Origin: Flavobacteriaceae bacterium S0862
GTDB lineage: Bacteria > Bacteroidota > Bacteroidia > Flavobacteriales > Flavobacteriaceae
Direction: 5' to 3'
Length of the DNA stretch: 64,000 nucleotides
NCBI GenBank assembly: GCA_023015825.1
Contig: JALKAW010000008.1
Span: 124,001 to 188,000, forward strand
In this document: positions 45,510 to 54,767 of the stretch, in pieces
How positions within the stretch are numbered: the first letter of the stretch is position 1
How the letters are laid out: the number at the start of each line of letters is the position of its first letter
Notes under the pieces: model-generated
The model's database searches: none
What the model saw: only the letters and a program-made list of their open reading frames with translations
Told to the model about the DNA's origin: nothing
Made by a program: the position numbers and the translations under genes

Positions 45510-46373
45510 ATGACAAAGCCAATTAAAATCATTGAATGTCCAAGAGATGCTATGCAAGGTATTAAGACGTTTATACCAACTGAAAAGAAGGTACAGTATA
45601 TTCAGTCGCTATTGCGTGTTGGGTTTGATACTATCGATTTTGGAAGTTTTGTCTCTCCAAAAGCAATCCCTCAAATGGTTGATACTGCTGAGGTTTTAGC
45701 AAAGTTGGATTTGTCTAAAACTACAAGCAAGTTGCTGGCTATTGTTGCAAATACTAGAGGCGCTAATGATGCCTCTCAGTATCCTGAAATAGATTATTTA
45801 GGTTATCCTTTTTCAATATCAGAGAATTTTCAAATGCGTAATACACATAAAACTATTGCGCAATCGGTAGTGACGCTTCAGGAAATATTGAATATTGCAA
45901 CAAAATCAAATAAAGAAGTAGTAGCCTATTTATCCATGGGATTTGGAAATCCTTATGGTGACCCATGGAATGTCGATATAGTGGGAGAGTGGACAGAACG
46001 ATTGAGCAATATGGGAGTTAATATCTTGTCATTAAGTGATACCATTGGTAGCTCTAATCCTGAGAATATCTCGTATTTGTTTTCCAATTTAATTTCTAAT
46101 TATCCTAATATTGAATTTGGTGCACATTTACATACAACACCTTCTACTTGGTTTGAAAAGGTAAATGCTGCTTATTTGGCTGGATGTAATCGTTTTGATG
46201 GTGCTATACAAGGTTTTGGTGGTTGTCCAATGGCTAAAGATGAGCTTACTGGTAATATGCCAACCGAAAAATTATTATCCTATTTCACCTCACAAAAAAA
46301 TAATAATTTAAATGCATTAAGTTTTGAAAGCGCCTATAATGAGGCTACTAAAATCTTCTCTCAATATCATTAG
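45510..46373 (+). CDS. hydroxymethylglutaryl-CoA lyase
   Basis: 287 residues, HMGL-like TIM barrel. IECPRDAMQGIKTFIPTEKK opens the barrel with the metal-binding Asp region; GAHLHTTP supplies the metal-binding histidines near residue 211; GFGGCPMAKDELTGN holds the catalytic Cys near 243. It splits HMG-CoA to acetyl-CoA and acetoacetate at the end of leucine breakdown. No other leucine-degradation gene is adjacent, though a leucine-type dehydrogenase lies about 9 kb away. Confidence 0.92.
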   Translation: MTKPIKIIECPRDAMQGIKTFIPTEKKVQYIQSLLRVGFDTIDFGSFVSPKAIPQMVDTAEVLAKLDLSKTTSKLLAIVANTRGANDASQYPEIDYLGYPFSISENFQMRNTHKTIAQSVVTLQEILNIATKSNKEVVAYLSMGFGNPYGDPWNVDIVGEWTERLSNMGVNILSLSDTIGSSNPENISYLFSNLISNYPNIEFGAHLHTTPSTWFEKVNAAYLAGCNRFDGAIQGFGGCPMAKDELTGNMPTEKLLSYFTSQKNNNLNALSFESAYNEATKIFSQYH

Positions 46374-46403
46374 ATAATTTATTTAAATTAATTCTAAATA
46401 ACA

Positions 46404-46434
46404 TTTGTTTTTTTAGTTTTCAGTATTACATTTG
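46404..46434 (+). promoter_or_regulatory. promoter of the porin gene
   Basis: -33 TTTG (46404-46407), 19-base spacer, -7 TACATTTG (46427-46434). This is a textbook flavobacterial promoter; the ATG is 46 bases downstream. Confidence 0.75.
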
Positions 46435-46480
46435 CCACTGAAATTAATTAACTATTTATAGTAAGTCTAAATAAAAACAA

Positions 46481-47644
46481 ATGAAAAAAGCTGTTTTATC
46501 AATGGCGATTTTAATGTCAAGTTTCGTGTTTGCTCAAACTGTAAGTCAAGATACCACGGCAACTAATAATCAACAGCGAAATGCTGCACAAAACATTTTG
46601 AATGGTAATGGTTCAAATGGTATTACAGTTGGAGGTTATGCAGAAGTAGATTACAATCAACCTGAAGGAGCAAACGGAAAAATGGATGTCCATAGATTGG
46701 TTATGTTATTGGGTTATAAATTTAGTGATAAAGTACAGTTTGTTACTGAAATTGAGTACGAACATGTTAAAGAAGTATATGTTGAACAAGCATTTTTAAA
46801 CTATAGTGTAAGTGATAATTTTAACATAAGAGGTGGTTTGATGTTGGTGCCAATGGGAATTGTAAATGAGTATCATGAACCAACAACTTTTAATGGTGTA
46901 GAAAGACCAAGTATGGATAAAAGTATTGTACCGACTACTTGGAGAGAAATGGGAGTTGGTGTTACTGGAAAGTTTGATGATGCCAATTTACGTTACCAAG
47001 CTTATATTTTTAACGGTTTTGCTTCAGTAAATGATACAAAAGTTTTAGGAGGTAGTAATGGATTGAGAAATGGTCGTCAAAAAGGTGCAGAGTCTGCAAT
47101 CAATAAGCCTAATTTATCAGCTAAAGTAGACTATTATGGTATTCAAGGATTGCGTTTTGGGTTATCGGGATATTTTGGTAGAACTCAAGCAACTGATGAT
47201 GTTCAAGAAATCGATGGTGCAGATGTTGGTGTATCTATGTTTGGTTTTGATGCACGTTATATTAATAAACGATTTTCAGCTAGAGGACAATACATTCATG
47301 CTTTAATTAAAGATGCTGAAGATTATAATAATTTATACACTACAAATTTAGGGTCAGAATTAAAAGGATGGTATGCCGAAGCAGCTTATAATTTATTACC
47401 ACTCAATAAAGAACAAAAACTTGATGCTTTTGTGAGATATGAAAAATACGACACACATGCTGCTACTGCAGATGCAAATATTACACGTAATTTAGGGTAT
47501 AATAGAAATGAGTGGACAACAGGCTTAAGCTACCATGTGGCACCAGGAGCAGTGGTAAAAGCCGATTATCAAATTTTTGATAATGAAGTAGAAGGAAACA
47601 ATGCCAAAGGTCAGTTAAACATTGGTTTTGGTGTTTGGTTTTAG
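46481..47644 (+). CDS. outer-membrane porin (phosphate-selective porin O/P-like)
   Basis: 387 residues. Signal peptide ending VFAQ near residue 19, a low-complexity Asn/Gln segment (about 20-45), then alternating amphipathic strands (ITVGGYAEVDYNQ, GYKFSDKVQFVTEIEYE, FNIRGGLMLVPMGIVNEYHEP) to a C-terminal aromatic residue (FGVWF). The layout fits a 16-strand porin; the substrate is unknown. It leads a plus-strand group that includes a flavinylatable FMN protein and ferritin, so an iron or electron-transfer role is plausible. Confidence 0.85.
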   Translation: MKKAVLSMAILMSSFVFAQTVSQDTTATNNQQRNAAQNILNGNGSNGITVGGYAEVDYNQPEGANGKMDVHRLVMLLGYKFSDKVQFVTEIEYEHVKEVYVEQAFLNYSVSDNFNIRGGLMLVPMGIVNEYHEPTTFNGVERPSMDKSIVPTTWREMGVGVTGKFDDANLRYQAYIFNGFASVNDTKVLGGSNGLRNGRQKGAESAINKPNLSAKVDYYGIQGLRFGLSGYFGRTQATDDVQEIDGADVGVSMFGFDARYINKRFSARGQYIHALIKDAEDYNNLYTTNLGSELKGWYAEAAYNLLPLNKEQKLDAFVRYEKYDTHAATADANITRNLGYNRNEWTTGLSYHVAPGAVVKADYQIFDNEVEGNNAKGQLNIGFGVWF

Positions 47645-47729
47645 AAATTTAATTGGTTAGTTTTTATCAAATAGTTAGTGCAAAATTTTTGCCTTAGCTA
47701 TTTGGTGTTTTTTAAGTAATACGAAAAAA

Positions 47730-48257
47730 ATGAGCTATAAGTATTTTATTATTTCAATTTTCAGTTTAGTGTTAACTGTTTCAAATCTTCCAAAAAACAT
47801 TCAAAAAAAAGTTGATAAGGAGATTAAAGAAGTTTATAATATTGAAGCACATATGTTAATTCCTATAACTTTTGATAAGCATATAATTGATGCTTTGCCA
47901 AACACATATAATGAAAATGGCTTATTTAAAATTTCGAGTAGCAATGAAGATGTTGGCTATGCTTATATCTCAAAAGCACCTAGTAAAACAGATGAGTTTG
48001 ATTATTTAGTACTTTTCGACAAGGATTTAATTATCAAAAAATCGAAAATATTAATTTACAGAGAAGATTATGGTAATGAAATTGGCAGTAAGCGTTGGTT
48101 AAAACAGCTTATAGGTAAAACACAAAACGATAAGCTAACTTATGGCGATAATATTGCAGCCATTTCGGGAGCTACAATTTCGGTTAAGTCGATGACCAAT
48201 GCTGTAAACGATTTGCTGAAATCTATAAAAATCCTTCATCAAAAAAATCAGTTATAA
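47730..48257 (+). CDS. exported FMN-binding domain protein
   Basis: 175 residues. N-terminal signal or anchor helix (about 4-20), then an FMN-binding domain with the flavinylation motif SGATIS at about residues 146-151, the type of Ser/Thr motif modified by ApbE. The protein is short, with one domain, so it probably acts as a one-electron carrier on the outer face of the inner membrane. The following gene, a four-helix membrane protein, overlaps by one base, which suggests they form a complex. ApbE is not in the window. Confidence 0.83.
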   Translation: MSYKYFIISIFSLVLTVSNLPKNIQKKVDKEIKEVYNIEAHMLIPITFDKHIIDALPNTYNENGLFKISSSNEDVGYAYISKAPSKTDEFDYLVLFDKDLIIKKSKILIYREDYGNEIGSKRWLKQLIGKTQNDKLTYGDNIAAISGATISVKSMTNAVNDLLKSIKILHQKNQL

Positions 48258-48757
48258 TGCAATTAAACGGCTTAATATATTCGCTTCCAAAAGAATTAAA
48301 ATTATTAATTGGTGCATTTATTATCGTGTTAAGCATTGGCTTTTATACAGGATTATTATTTGTTGGCGAAACCTCGACAGCTAACCCTAATGGCATAGAA
48401 GAACAATACTTAGGAAATGAAAACGATGAGGAGGCTGAGATTATGAAATTTAAAAAAAGTGACAAAGAAATGCTTACATTGGTTCATAATCATATTTTGT
48501 CAATGTCAATTATTTTCTTTTTATTAGGTTTAATTCTTAGCATAACCAATCTCAGCAGAAAACTTAAATTGTTTTTAATAATTGAACCTTTTATCTCTGT
48601 GATACTTACGTTTGGAGGTCTCTATTTTCTTTGGAAAGGAGCATTATGGATGACATACATAGTAATGTTTTCAGGTGTGTTAATGACGCTTACTTTTACT
48701 CTTGCAATTGCAATTATATTATATCAACTTTTTAAACAAAATGGCGTTAGTAAATAG
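48257..48757 (+). CDS. four-helix membrane protein coupled to the FMN-binding protein
   Basis: 166 residues with four predicted helices (about 13-34, 83-103, 107-128, 133-160) and a charged loop between helices 1 and 2 rich in Glu (NENDEEAEIMKFKK). Helix 2 begins with LVHNHILSM, giving two histidines at the membrane edge that could bind heme or a metal. I recognise no family. Its ATG overlaps the FMN protein stop, so it is probably the inner-membrane partner of that protein. Confidence 0.75.
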   Translation: MQLNGLIYSLPKELKLLIGAFIIVLSIGFYTGLLFVGETSTANPNGIEEQYLGNENDEEAEIMKFKKSDKEMLTLVHNHILSMSIIFFLLGLILSITNLSRKLKLFLIIEPFISVILTFGGLYFLWKGALWMTYIVMFSGVLMTLTFTLAIAIILYQLFKQNGVSK

Positions 48758-48818
48758 TTTAAAATCATTTACAATTACTAAGAACTTTAAGTATCTTTAT
48801 GCAAGTAAAATTTAAGAC

Positions 48819-49325
48819 ATGAATCAAGTAATAGAACAATTATTAAACGATCAAGTAAAGTTTGAAGCCAAGGCTTCTATGCAATATTTAGCGATGGCTT
48901 CTTGGGCAGATGCAAAAGGCTATAATGGTGTAGCTGATTTTTTTTATGCACAGTCTGAAGAAGAGCGTGTACACATGATTAAGCTGGTTAAGTTTATTAA
49001 TGAGCGAAGTGGCAATGTGATAATTTCAAGTTTGGAAAAACCTAAAAGCGATTATAAATCCTTAAATGAATTATTTGAAACTTTTTTAGAAAGTGAAATG
49101 TTTGTGACCCAACAAATAAATCATATCATTTTTGAGTGTTTACAACACAAAGATTACAATGTGCATAATTTTATGCAATGGTACGTAACCGAACAATTAG
49201 AAGAAGAAGCAGTTGCAAGAACCTTACTTGATAAATTAAATATTATTGGCGAAGATAAATCAGGTCACTATTTATTTGATAGAGATATTAACACAATAGC
49301 TCAAGCAAGTCAAAATCCTGAGTAG
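48819..49325 (+). CDS. ferritin (FtnA-like)
   Basis: 168 residues, a four-helix ferritin subunit. Ferroxidase ligands are visible in FEAKASMQYLAMA (Glu near residue 17), AQSEEERVHM (Glu-Glu-x-x-His near 49-53) and WYVTEQLEEEA. It stores iron in the cytoplasm. It lies 61 bases after the membrane protein with a near-consensus TATCTTTA (48792-48799) upstream, so it may have its own promoter. A Cys-rich microprotein follows five bases after its stop. Confidence 0.92.
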   Translation: MNQVIEQLLNDQVKFEAKASMQYLAMASWADAKGYNGVADFFYAQSEEERVHMIKLVKFINERSGNVIISSLEKPKSDYKSLNELFETFLESEMFVTQQINHIIFECLQHKDYNVHNFMQWYVTEQLEEEAVARTLLDKLNIIGEDKSGHYLFDRDINTIAQASQNPE

Positions 49326-49330
49326 CAATT

Positions 49331-49474
49331 ATGCCCGATTCTAATAGCTTTACCGTGCCCATAATTATAATGACACCATGTGTTATTAATGGTTGTGGTG
49401 ATGTGAAAAAGAAATGCTGTAAAAAATTCAAAAAAAAAGGCAAGACCAATTGTAAGCGTTGCCCTAAACGTTAA
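49331..49474 (+). CDS. Cys- and Lys-rich microprotein downstream of ferritin
   Basis: 47 codons, starting five bases after the ferritin stop and overlapping the convergent desaturase stop by four bases. Six cysteines are placed as C, C, CC, C..C in the C-terminal 31 residues (TPCVINGCGDV, KKKCCKKFKKK, TNCKRCPKR), and about a third of the sequence is lysine or arginine. A shorter start at 49370 (MTPCVING) would keep all six cysteines. No family recognised. The spacing, the basic metal-ligand composition and the neighbouring ferritin suggest a metal-, nucleic-acid- or redox-linked role, which is inference. Confidence 0.6.
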   Translation: MPDSNSFTVPIIIMTPCVINGCGDVKKKCCKKFKKKGKTNCKRCPKR

Positions 49475-50742
49475 ACTTTTAATAGAGTACTATTGCGATA
49501 TTGTTTATCTTCAAAAAAGATATAAAGAGCCCCAATAATAGTGCTTATAAAATAAAATTTGACCATATAATTCCCTAAAGAACTATACTCATTTAACCCA
49601 AACCAATCACCTGTTTTGTATAGTATAAATAAGCCTATACAGCCAAAAACAATTTCGATTACCCAAGCAAATTTCATTCTATCCATTATTGAAGTATACG
49701 CATATATTCCAATAAAAATAATTAATCCATAAAGTAGAAGATTGTTTAAATCAATATTTGCATAATTGTAAAACATAAATAACAGCAACAAGGTTGTAGC
49801 AATCAATTGGTAAACGGACCATCCAACTAAAAAGGTTGAAGGCTTGGTGTCGTACTTTTTTAAACTATAGGGTTCTGTTATAATGTCAATAGGAAATTTT
49901 TTAGCAACATCGTTTGGTCTCCAGCCAGTTGGCATAAACCAAATACGCAATTTATCCAACCAATTATTAGTTCGCCAAGCATCTTTTATTAATCGCCAAA
50001 TATGTTGAAAATTAATGAGAATTGGATTCCAAGTATGTGCTGGTTTTAAAACTCCATATATAGGAGGGATATCTTCTAATTCTTCTTGAAATGTACCGAA
50101 TGCTCTATCCCAAACGCAAAAAATAGCTGCTAGATTTTTATCTATATACTCTTTGTTTATGGCATGATGCACACGATGTTGCGATGGTGTAACAATAATA
50201 TACTCTATTACCCCTAATTTCCCAATATGTTTGGTGTGGTACCAAAACTGTGCAAATAAATGTATTGGTGCTAGTAAAGTAATAACTTCATGTGGTACAC
50301 CGACCAATGCTGCTGGAATTAATAGAATAGGGAAGTAGCCTAATAGATTAGAAATTGACTGTCGCAATGCACAAGCTAAATTAAATTCTTCACTACTATG
50401 ATGTATGACATGCTGATTCCAAAAGAAATTAATTTTATGACTCAATCTATGGTTCCAATAACTTGCAAAATCTATAGCGACAAATGCCACAACGTAAACC
50501 AACCAAGTCGCTTCAATTCGTAATAGTGCTAAATGATCTAGTAAATATGGATATGAGATAATAATAACTACCAATCCAAGCGAATCTTTAATAATATTGG
50601 TTAAACCAGAACTCAAACTAGAAACAGTATCCATTGCATTATGCGTTTGATTCTTTATAAAATAACCATAAGCTATTTCGACCAAAACCAAAATAATAAA
50701 GAAAGGAATTGCATATAATAAGGCATTTGCGTAGGCTTCCAT
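49471..50742 (-). CDS. sterol desaturase / fatty acid hydroxylase family protein
   Basis: 423 residues with about nine or ten helices. The di-iron histidine clusters are HRLSH (near residue 97), NQHVIHHS (near 109) and HRVHHAIN (near 185), the HX3H...HXXHH...HXXHH pattern. It is longer than plain desaturases because of extra C-terminal helices (from about 305), as in alkylglycerol monooxygenase-like members. It would hydroxylate or desaturate a membrane lipid using oxygen. It converges on the microprotein gene with a four-base overlap. Confidence 0.88.
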   Translation of the reverse strand: MEAYANALLYAIPFFIILVLVEIAYGYFIKNQTHNAMDTVSSLSSGLTNIIKDSLGLVVIIISYPYLLDHLALLRIEATWLVYVVAFVAIDFASYWNHRLSHKINFFWNQHVIHHSSEEFNLACALRQSISNLLGYFPILLIPAALVGVPHEVITLLAPIHLFAQFWYHTKHIGKLGVIEYIIVTPSQHRVHHAINKEYIDKNLAAIFCVWDRAFGTFQEELEDIPPIYGVLKPAHTWNPILINFQHIWRLIKDAWRTNNWLDKLRIWFMPTGWRPNDVAKKFPIDIITEPYSLKKYDTKPSTFLVGWSVYQLIATTLLLLFMFYNYANIDLNNLLLYGLIIFIGIYAYTSIMDRMKFAWVIEIVFGCIGLFILYKTGDWFGLNEYSSLGNYMVKFYFISTIIGALYIFFEDKQYRNSTLLKV

Positions 50743-50861
50743 ACATAAAATTAAAGACTAAAAATAAATATTTCGTATCATTTAAAAAAGTATCATTTAC
50801 TAAGAGCTTTAGGAATACATACTTTAAAGAAATAGATTCGGTATAAATGAAATAAAAAGTG

Positions 50862-50869
50862 TAAATTTG
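50862..50869 (+). promoter_or_regulatory. guaB -7 promoter element
   Basis: TAAATTTG matches TAnnTTTG exactly, followed by CA, 23 bases before the guaB ATG at 50893. Confidence 0.6.
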
Positions 50870-50892
50870 CATGCAATTAAAAGCTAAAGGCA

Positions 50893-52365
50893 ATGATTGC
50901 ACATCAAAACAAAATTGTTGGAGAAGGTCTTACTTACGACGACGTATTATTAGTTCCAGCATATTCAGAAATTTTACCTCGAGAAGTTAGTATTCAAACA
51001 AAATTTACTAGAAACATTACTATTAATGTACCTATTATTTCTGCTGCTATGGATACCGTTACCGAAAGTAGAATGGCAATAGCCATGGCTCAAGAAGGTG
51101 GTATTGGCGTATTGCATAAAAATATGACTATTGATGAGCAGGCTGCTAAAGTGCGCAAAGTAAAACGTGCTGAAAGCGGAATGATAATTGATCCTGTAAC
51201 TTTACCATTAACAGCGAAAGTGAAAGATGCTAATCAATATATGAAAGAATACAGTATTGGTGGTATTCCAATTGTTGATGATAAAGGAATTTTAAAAGGC
51301 ATTGTGACCAATCGTGATTTACGTTTTGAACATGACAACGACAGACCAATAGTGGAGGTTATGACAAGCGAAAATTTGGTAACGGCTGCAGTTGGAACGT
51401 CATTAAAGGGTGCCGAAACTATTCTTCAACAACATAAAATTGAAAAGCTTTTAATTGTAGACGATAATTACAAATTAGTAGGTTTAATTACCTTTAGAGA
51501 TATTACTAAGGTTACTCAAAAACCAATAGCCAATAAAGATAATTATGGTAGACTACGTGTGGCTGCTGCTATTGGAGTTACAGGAGATGCAGTTGAAAGA
51601 GCTGCTGCTTTAGTAAAAGCAGGTGTAGACGCTGTGATTATCGATACTGCTCATGGACATACCAAAGGTGTGGTAAATGTGCTAAAAGACGTAAAATCAA
51701 GCTTTCCGAAATTGGAAGTTATTGTTGGAAATATAGCTACTGCCGAAGCTGCTAAATATTTAGCCGAAGCTGGAGCAGATGCTGTAAAAGTTGGTATTGG
51801 TCCAGGTTCTATTTGTACAACGAGAGTCGTTGCAGGAGTTGGTTTTCCGCAATTTTCTGCAGTATTAGAAGTAGCTGCTGCTTTAAAAGGGAGTGGTGTT
51901 CCAGTAATTGCCGATGGTGGTATTCGTTATACTGGCGATATCCCAAAGGCCATAGCAGCAGGAGCAGATTGTGTGATGTTGGGATCCTTATTGGCAGGAA
52001 CACAAGAATCTCCAGGAGAAACTATCATTTATGAAGGCAGAAAGTTTAAGTCTTATAGAGGAATGGGTTCTGTAGAAGCCATGAAACAAGGTAGTAAAGA
52101 CCGTTATTTCCAAGATGTGGAAGACGATATCAAGAAATTAGTACCAGAAGGTATTGTGGGTCGTGTACCTTATAAAGGGGAATTATACGAAAGTATTCAC
52201 CAGTTTGTTGGAGGTTTACGTGCAGGAATGGGTTACTGTGGTGCAAAAGATATTGAGACTTTAAAAGCGACTGGAAGGTTTGTAAAAATCACAGCGTCTG
52301 GTATTGGTGAAAGTCATCCTCATAATGTAACGATTACAAAAGAAGCACCTAATTATTCGAGATAG
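50893..52365 (+). CDS. guaB: IMP dehydrogenase
   Basis: 490 residues. TIM barrel with two inserted CBS domains (about 95-210) that mediate ATP/GTP regulation. Active-site loop [17 protein letters not shown] carries the catalytic Cys near residue 305; [17 protein letters not shown] and [11 protein letters not shown] form the IMP site. It oxidises IMP to XMP, the committed step of GMP synthesis. Solo gene with its own promoter; the next gene on the right converges. Confidence 0.97.
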   Translation: MIAHQNKIVGEGLTYDDVLLVPAYSEILPREVSIQTKFTRNITINVPIISAAMDTVTESRMAIAMAQEGGIGVLHKNMTIDEQAAKVRKVKRAESGMIIDPVTLPLTAKVKDANQYMKEYSIGGIPIVDDKGILKGIVTNRDLRFEHDNDRPIVEVMTSENLVTAAVGTSLKGAETILQQHKIEKLLIVDDNYKLVGLITFRDITKVTQKPIANKDNYGRLRVAAAIGVTGDAVERAAALVKAGVDAVIIDTAHGHTKGVVNVLKDVKSSFPKLEVIVGNIATAEAAKYLAEAGADAVKVGIGPGSICTTRVVAGVGFPQFSAVLEVAAALKGSGVPVIADGGIRYTGDIPKAIAAGADCVMLGSLLAGTQESPGETIIYEGRKFKSYRGMGSVEAMKQGSKDRYFQDVEDDIKKLVPEGIVGRVPYKGELYESIHQFVGGLRAGMGYCGAKDIETLKATGRFVKITASGIGESHPHNVTITKEAPNYSR

Positions 52366-52399
52366 TTTTATTAGTTGTTATTTTTGTACAATTTCTTTA

Positions 52400-53851
52400 T
52401 TAGTTGAAAAAGGTCAAGTGTTTATCTACAACCTTATCGATGCGTAGCATTTTATAATCTAAAATATAGTTTTGATATACACGCCAAGGCGCCTTATTTC
52501 CTTGACTTGGAAGCGAATTGGCAGATCTGTTAATATATCCTGAATTAAGATTGAGTAGAGGAGTAGGCTTTAAATTATCTTCATTAACGTTTGCCTGCAA
52601 TGCTCTATAACGGTGTTTTTCTAGATATGTTAAAACCCTAGAAATATATTCGCTGGTAAGATCACTTTTCAAGGTCCAAGAGGCATTAGTGTACCCAACA
52701 AAGATAAAGAGATTAGGCAAGTCACTTAGCATAACACCTTTGTAAACAAAAGATTTAGATATTTCAAATGGTTTAGAATCAATGTTGATGCTAACACCTC
52801 CAAAAGGCAATAAATTAAGACCTGTAGCAGTAATAATAACATCTGCCTCGATGGTGTTTCCAGATTTTAGTAAAATGCCATGTTTTGTGAAACGTTCTAT
52901 ATGATCGGTTACTACAGATGCTTTACCTTCTTTAATTACTTTAAAAAAATCACCATCTGGAGCAATACAAAAACGTTGTTCCCAAGGTTTATAATTTGGT
53001 GTAAAATGTGGCTCCACTGGAAAATCACCAAGTTCTTTTTTCGCGCCTTTAATTATGAATTTTTTCATCCTTTCAGGATAGAATCTACACATTTTAAAAA
53101 AGAAAATTGAAAACAAGATATTTTTGATTCGGATTAAACTGTGAGCTAATTTCTTTGGAAATATTCGTTTAAGAAATAGACCAACTTTATCTTTATTAGG
53201 TAACACACCAACATAGGTTGGAGATCGCTGAAGCATTGTAATATGCTCAGCTGTAGAAGTAATATTTGGCACTAAGGTAATTGCAGTAGCACCACTGCCA
53301 ATTACTACAATTTTCTTATTATTAAGATCAATATTTTTGGGCCATTTCTGAGGATGAATAATATCACCTTCAAAATCTAATTGGCCTTTAAATTCTGGTG
53401 TATAACCTTTCTCGTAATTATAATAACCACTACAACTAAAAATAAAATTACAGGTGTAATTAGCCTCTTCTTTTGTTTCTGTATTAGTAGTTGTTACTGT
53501 CCATAACTTTTCTTTCGAATTGAAATTATAAGATACAACTCGCTGTTGATATTTTATATGGTTTGTTACTCCATATTCAACAGTTGCTTCATTGAGATAT
53601 TTTAAAATAGATGGTGCATCTGCAAAGGATTTTGGGTTGTCCCATGTTTTAAATGAATAACCAAAGGTATACATATCAGAGTCAGAGCGAATGCCAGGGT
53701 ATTTAAACAAACTCCAAGTGCCACCAAGTTCCTTTCTGGATTCTAAAATGATATAGGACTTTTCAGGATTTTTTCTTGATAAATGACATGCAGCTCCAAT
53801 ACCAGATAAACCAGCTCCAATAATAATAATATCTTTATGAGTATTATTCAT
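52400..53851 (-). CDS. flavin-containing monooxygenase of the Baeyer-Villiger type
   Basis: 483 residues, two-dinucleotide-binding flavoprotein. FAD site IIGAGLSGIGAACHL near residue 10, NADPH site VIGSGATAITLVPNI near 185, and the type I Baeyer-Villiger fingerprint FXGXXXHXXXWP as FEGDIIHPQKWP near 160. It would insert oxygen next to a ketone or oxidise a heteroatom using NADPH; the substrate is unknown. It ends the long minus-strand block and starts 11 bases after a DUF6090 gene. Confidence 0.9.
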   Translation of the reverse strand: MNNTHKDIIIIGAGLSGIGAACHLSRKNPEKSYIILESRKELGGTWSLFKYPGIRSDSDMYTFGYSFKTWDNPKSFADAPSILKYLNEATVEYGVTNHIKYQQRVVSYNFNSKEKLWTVTTTNTETKEEANYTCNFIFSCSGYYNYEKGYTPEFKGQLDFEGDIIHPQKWPKNIDLNNKKIVVIGSGATAITLVPNITSTAEHITMLQRSPTYVGVLPNKDKVGLFLKRIFPKKLAHSLIRIKNILFSIFFFKMCRFYPERMKKFIIKGAKKELGDFPVEPHFTPNYKPWEQRFCIAPDGDFFKVIKEGKASVVTDHIERFTKHGILLKSGNTIEADVIITATGLNLLPFGGVSINIDSKPFEISKSFVYKGVMLSDLPNLFIFVGYTNASWTLKSDLTSEYISRVLTYLEKHRYRALQANVNEDNLKPTPLLNLNSGYINRSANSLPSQGNKAPWRVYQNYILDYKMLRIDKVVDKHLTFFN

Positions 53852-53862
53852 CGTTACTTTTA

Positions 53863-54651
53863 TTATTTCTTAATCTCCTCATTGATTAATTGTATCAAAC
53901 CATCAATGTTTGCAATCATACCTTTGTGTATTCCAGCCAAACCACCATTGTTCATCATAGCGAGTCGTAAGCCATTATTAAAGGTTTGGTCATTGTACAG
54001 CCACTGAGCGTCTGCAATCATTTTTTGGTGTTGTGATTGTGGAATATCTTCAAATGATATTCGTTTTGGGGCACCATATTGGGGTTCACTCTTATCAAAG
54101 AAAACTAGCGATTCAGTGTTTTCGACAGACCTATCATATAAAAACTTTTCAAATTCCCTTCGCATATGGTATTCATGACCTGAAACAGTTGCGTAGAAAT
54201 TATCAATCTCTAACATCGCATTTTTAATGTTGTCGTTTTTTATTAAACTTAAGTTACCAGAACTTAATAGCTCTTTAAAGGTATTATTGTTTGGAACAAA
54301 GTCTTTCCAACCAAACACATTTTCGTATTGGCCTGTGTAATTCACTACATCCTCAATAGTTTTAGGGATTGTAGTGTTAAGCAAATGGGTGCAACTTTGA
54401 GCTTTTTCAAAATGATATTTACTAAAGGTTTCAATGTTTTTTGTTTCAAGGAGTAAATCTGCTTTTAAATTTTCTAGGTAATTAATTTCTACAACTCTTG
54501 CCTTTTTGGTTTCGTTTGTATTATTAATTTGTAAGGCGATTAGAATTCCAATAACTACAAGAATTATTTCTCCAATCGCATAAATGAGGTACTTGCTGAA
54601 TTTGTTTTCGGTTAGAAGTTGTTGTCGTATGCGTCTAAAGAACTTAATCAT
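53863..54651 (-). CDS. DUF6090 family membrane-anchored protein, copy 2
   Basis: 262 residues. The conserved N-terminal block (MIKFFRRIRQ, then IYAIGEIILVVIGILIALQ) matches copies 1 and 3 at protein and DNA level. The rest is predicted helical, ending in a LIQLINEEIKK-type tail. An exact promoter lies upstream (54724-54731). Function unknown; the gene is followed after 11 bases by the monooxygenase, though this need not mean a functional link. Confidence 0.85.
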   Translation of the reverse strand: MIKFFRRIRQQLLTENKFSKYLIYAIGEIILVVIGILIALQINNTNETKKARVVEINYLENLKADLLLETKNIETFSKYHFEKAQSCTHLLNTTIPKTIEDVVNYTGQYENVFGWKDFVPNNNTFKELLSSGNLSLIKNDNIKNAMLEIDNFYATVSGHEYHMRREFEKFLYDRSVENTESLVFFDKSEPQYGAPKRISFEDIPQSQHQKMIADAQWLYNDQTFNNGLRLAMMNNGGLAGIHKGMIANIDGLIQLINEEIKK

Positions 54652-54691
54652 GTTTTATTGGTTTTAATTATCCGCAAGCGGCTATCTCAAC

Positions 54692-54712
54692 CAAATGTCT
54701 ACAAGACATTTG
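54692..54712. other. perfect hairpin in the leader of DUF6090 copy 2
   Basis: CAAATGTC (54692-54699), loop TACAA, GACATTTG (54705-54712): an eight-base perfect stem between the promoter element at 54724-54731 and the start at 54651. No T-run follows on either strand, so it looks like a leader structure and not a terminator. Confidence 0.5.
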
Positions 54713-54723
54713 ATTTTGCACGG

Positions 54724-54731
54724 CAAAATTA
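54724..54731 (-). promoter_or_regulatory. -7 promoter element for DUF6090 copy 2
   Basis: Minus-strand TAATTTTG matches TAnnTTTG exactly, 72 bases before the ATG at 54651. Confidence 0.5.
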
Positions 54732-54767
54732 TGTTTTGATAATGAAAGAATTTTATCATTGGTTATA

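Noticed and set aside
51809-52034. Short open frames on both strands inside guaB
   Set aside because: They are out-of-frame shadows of a highly conserved gene.
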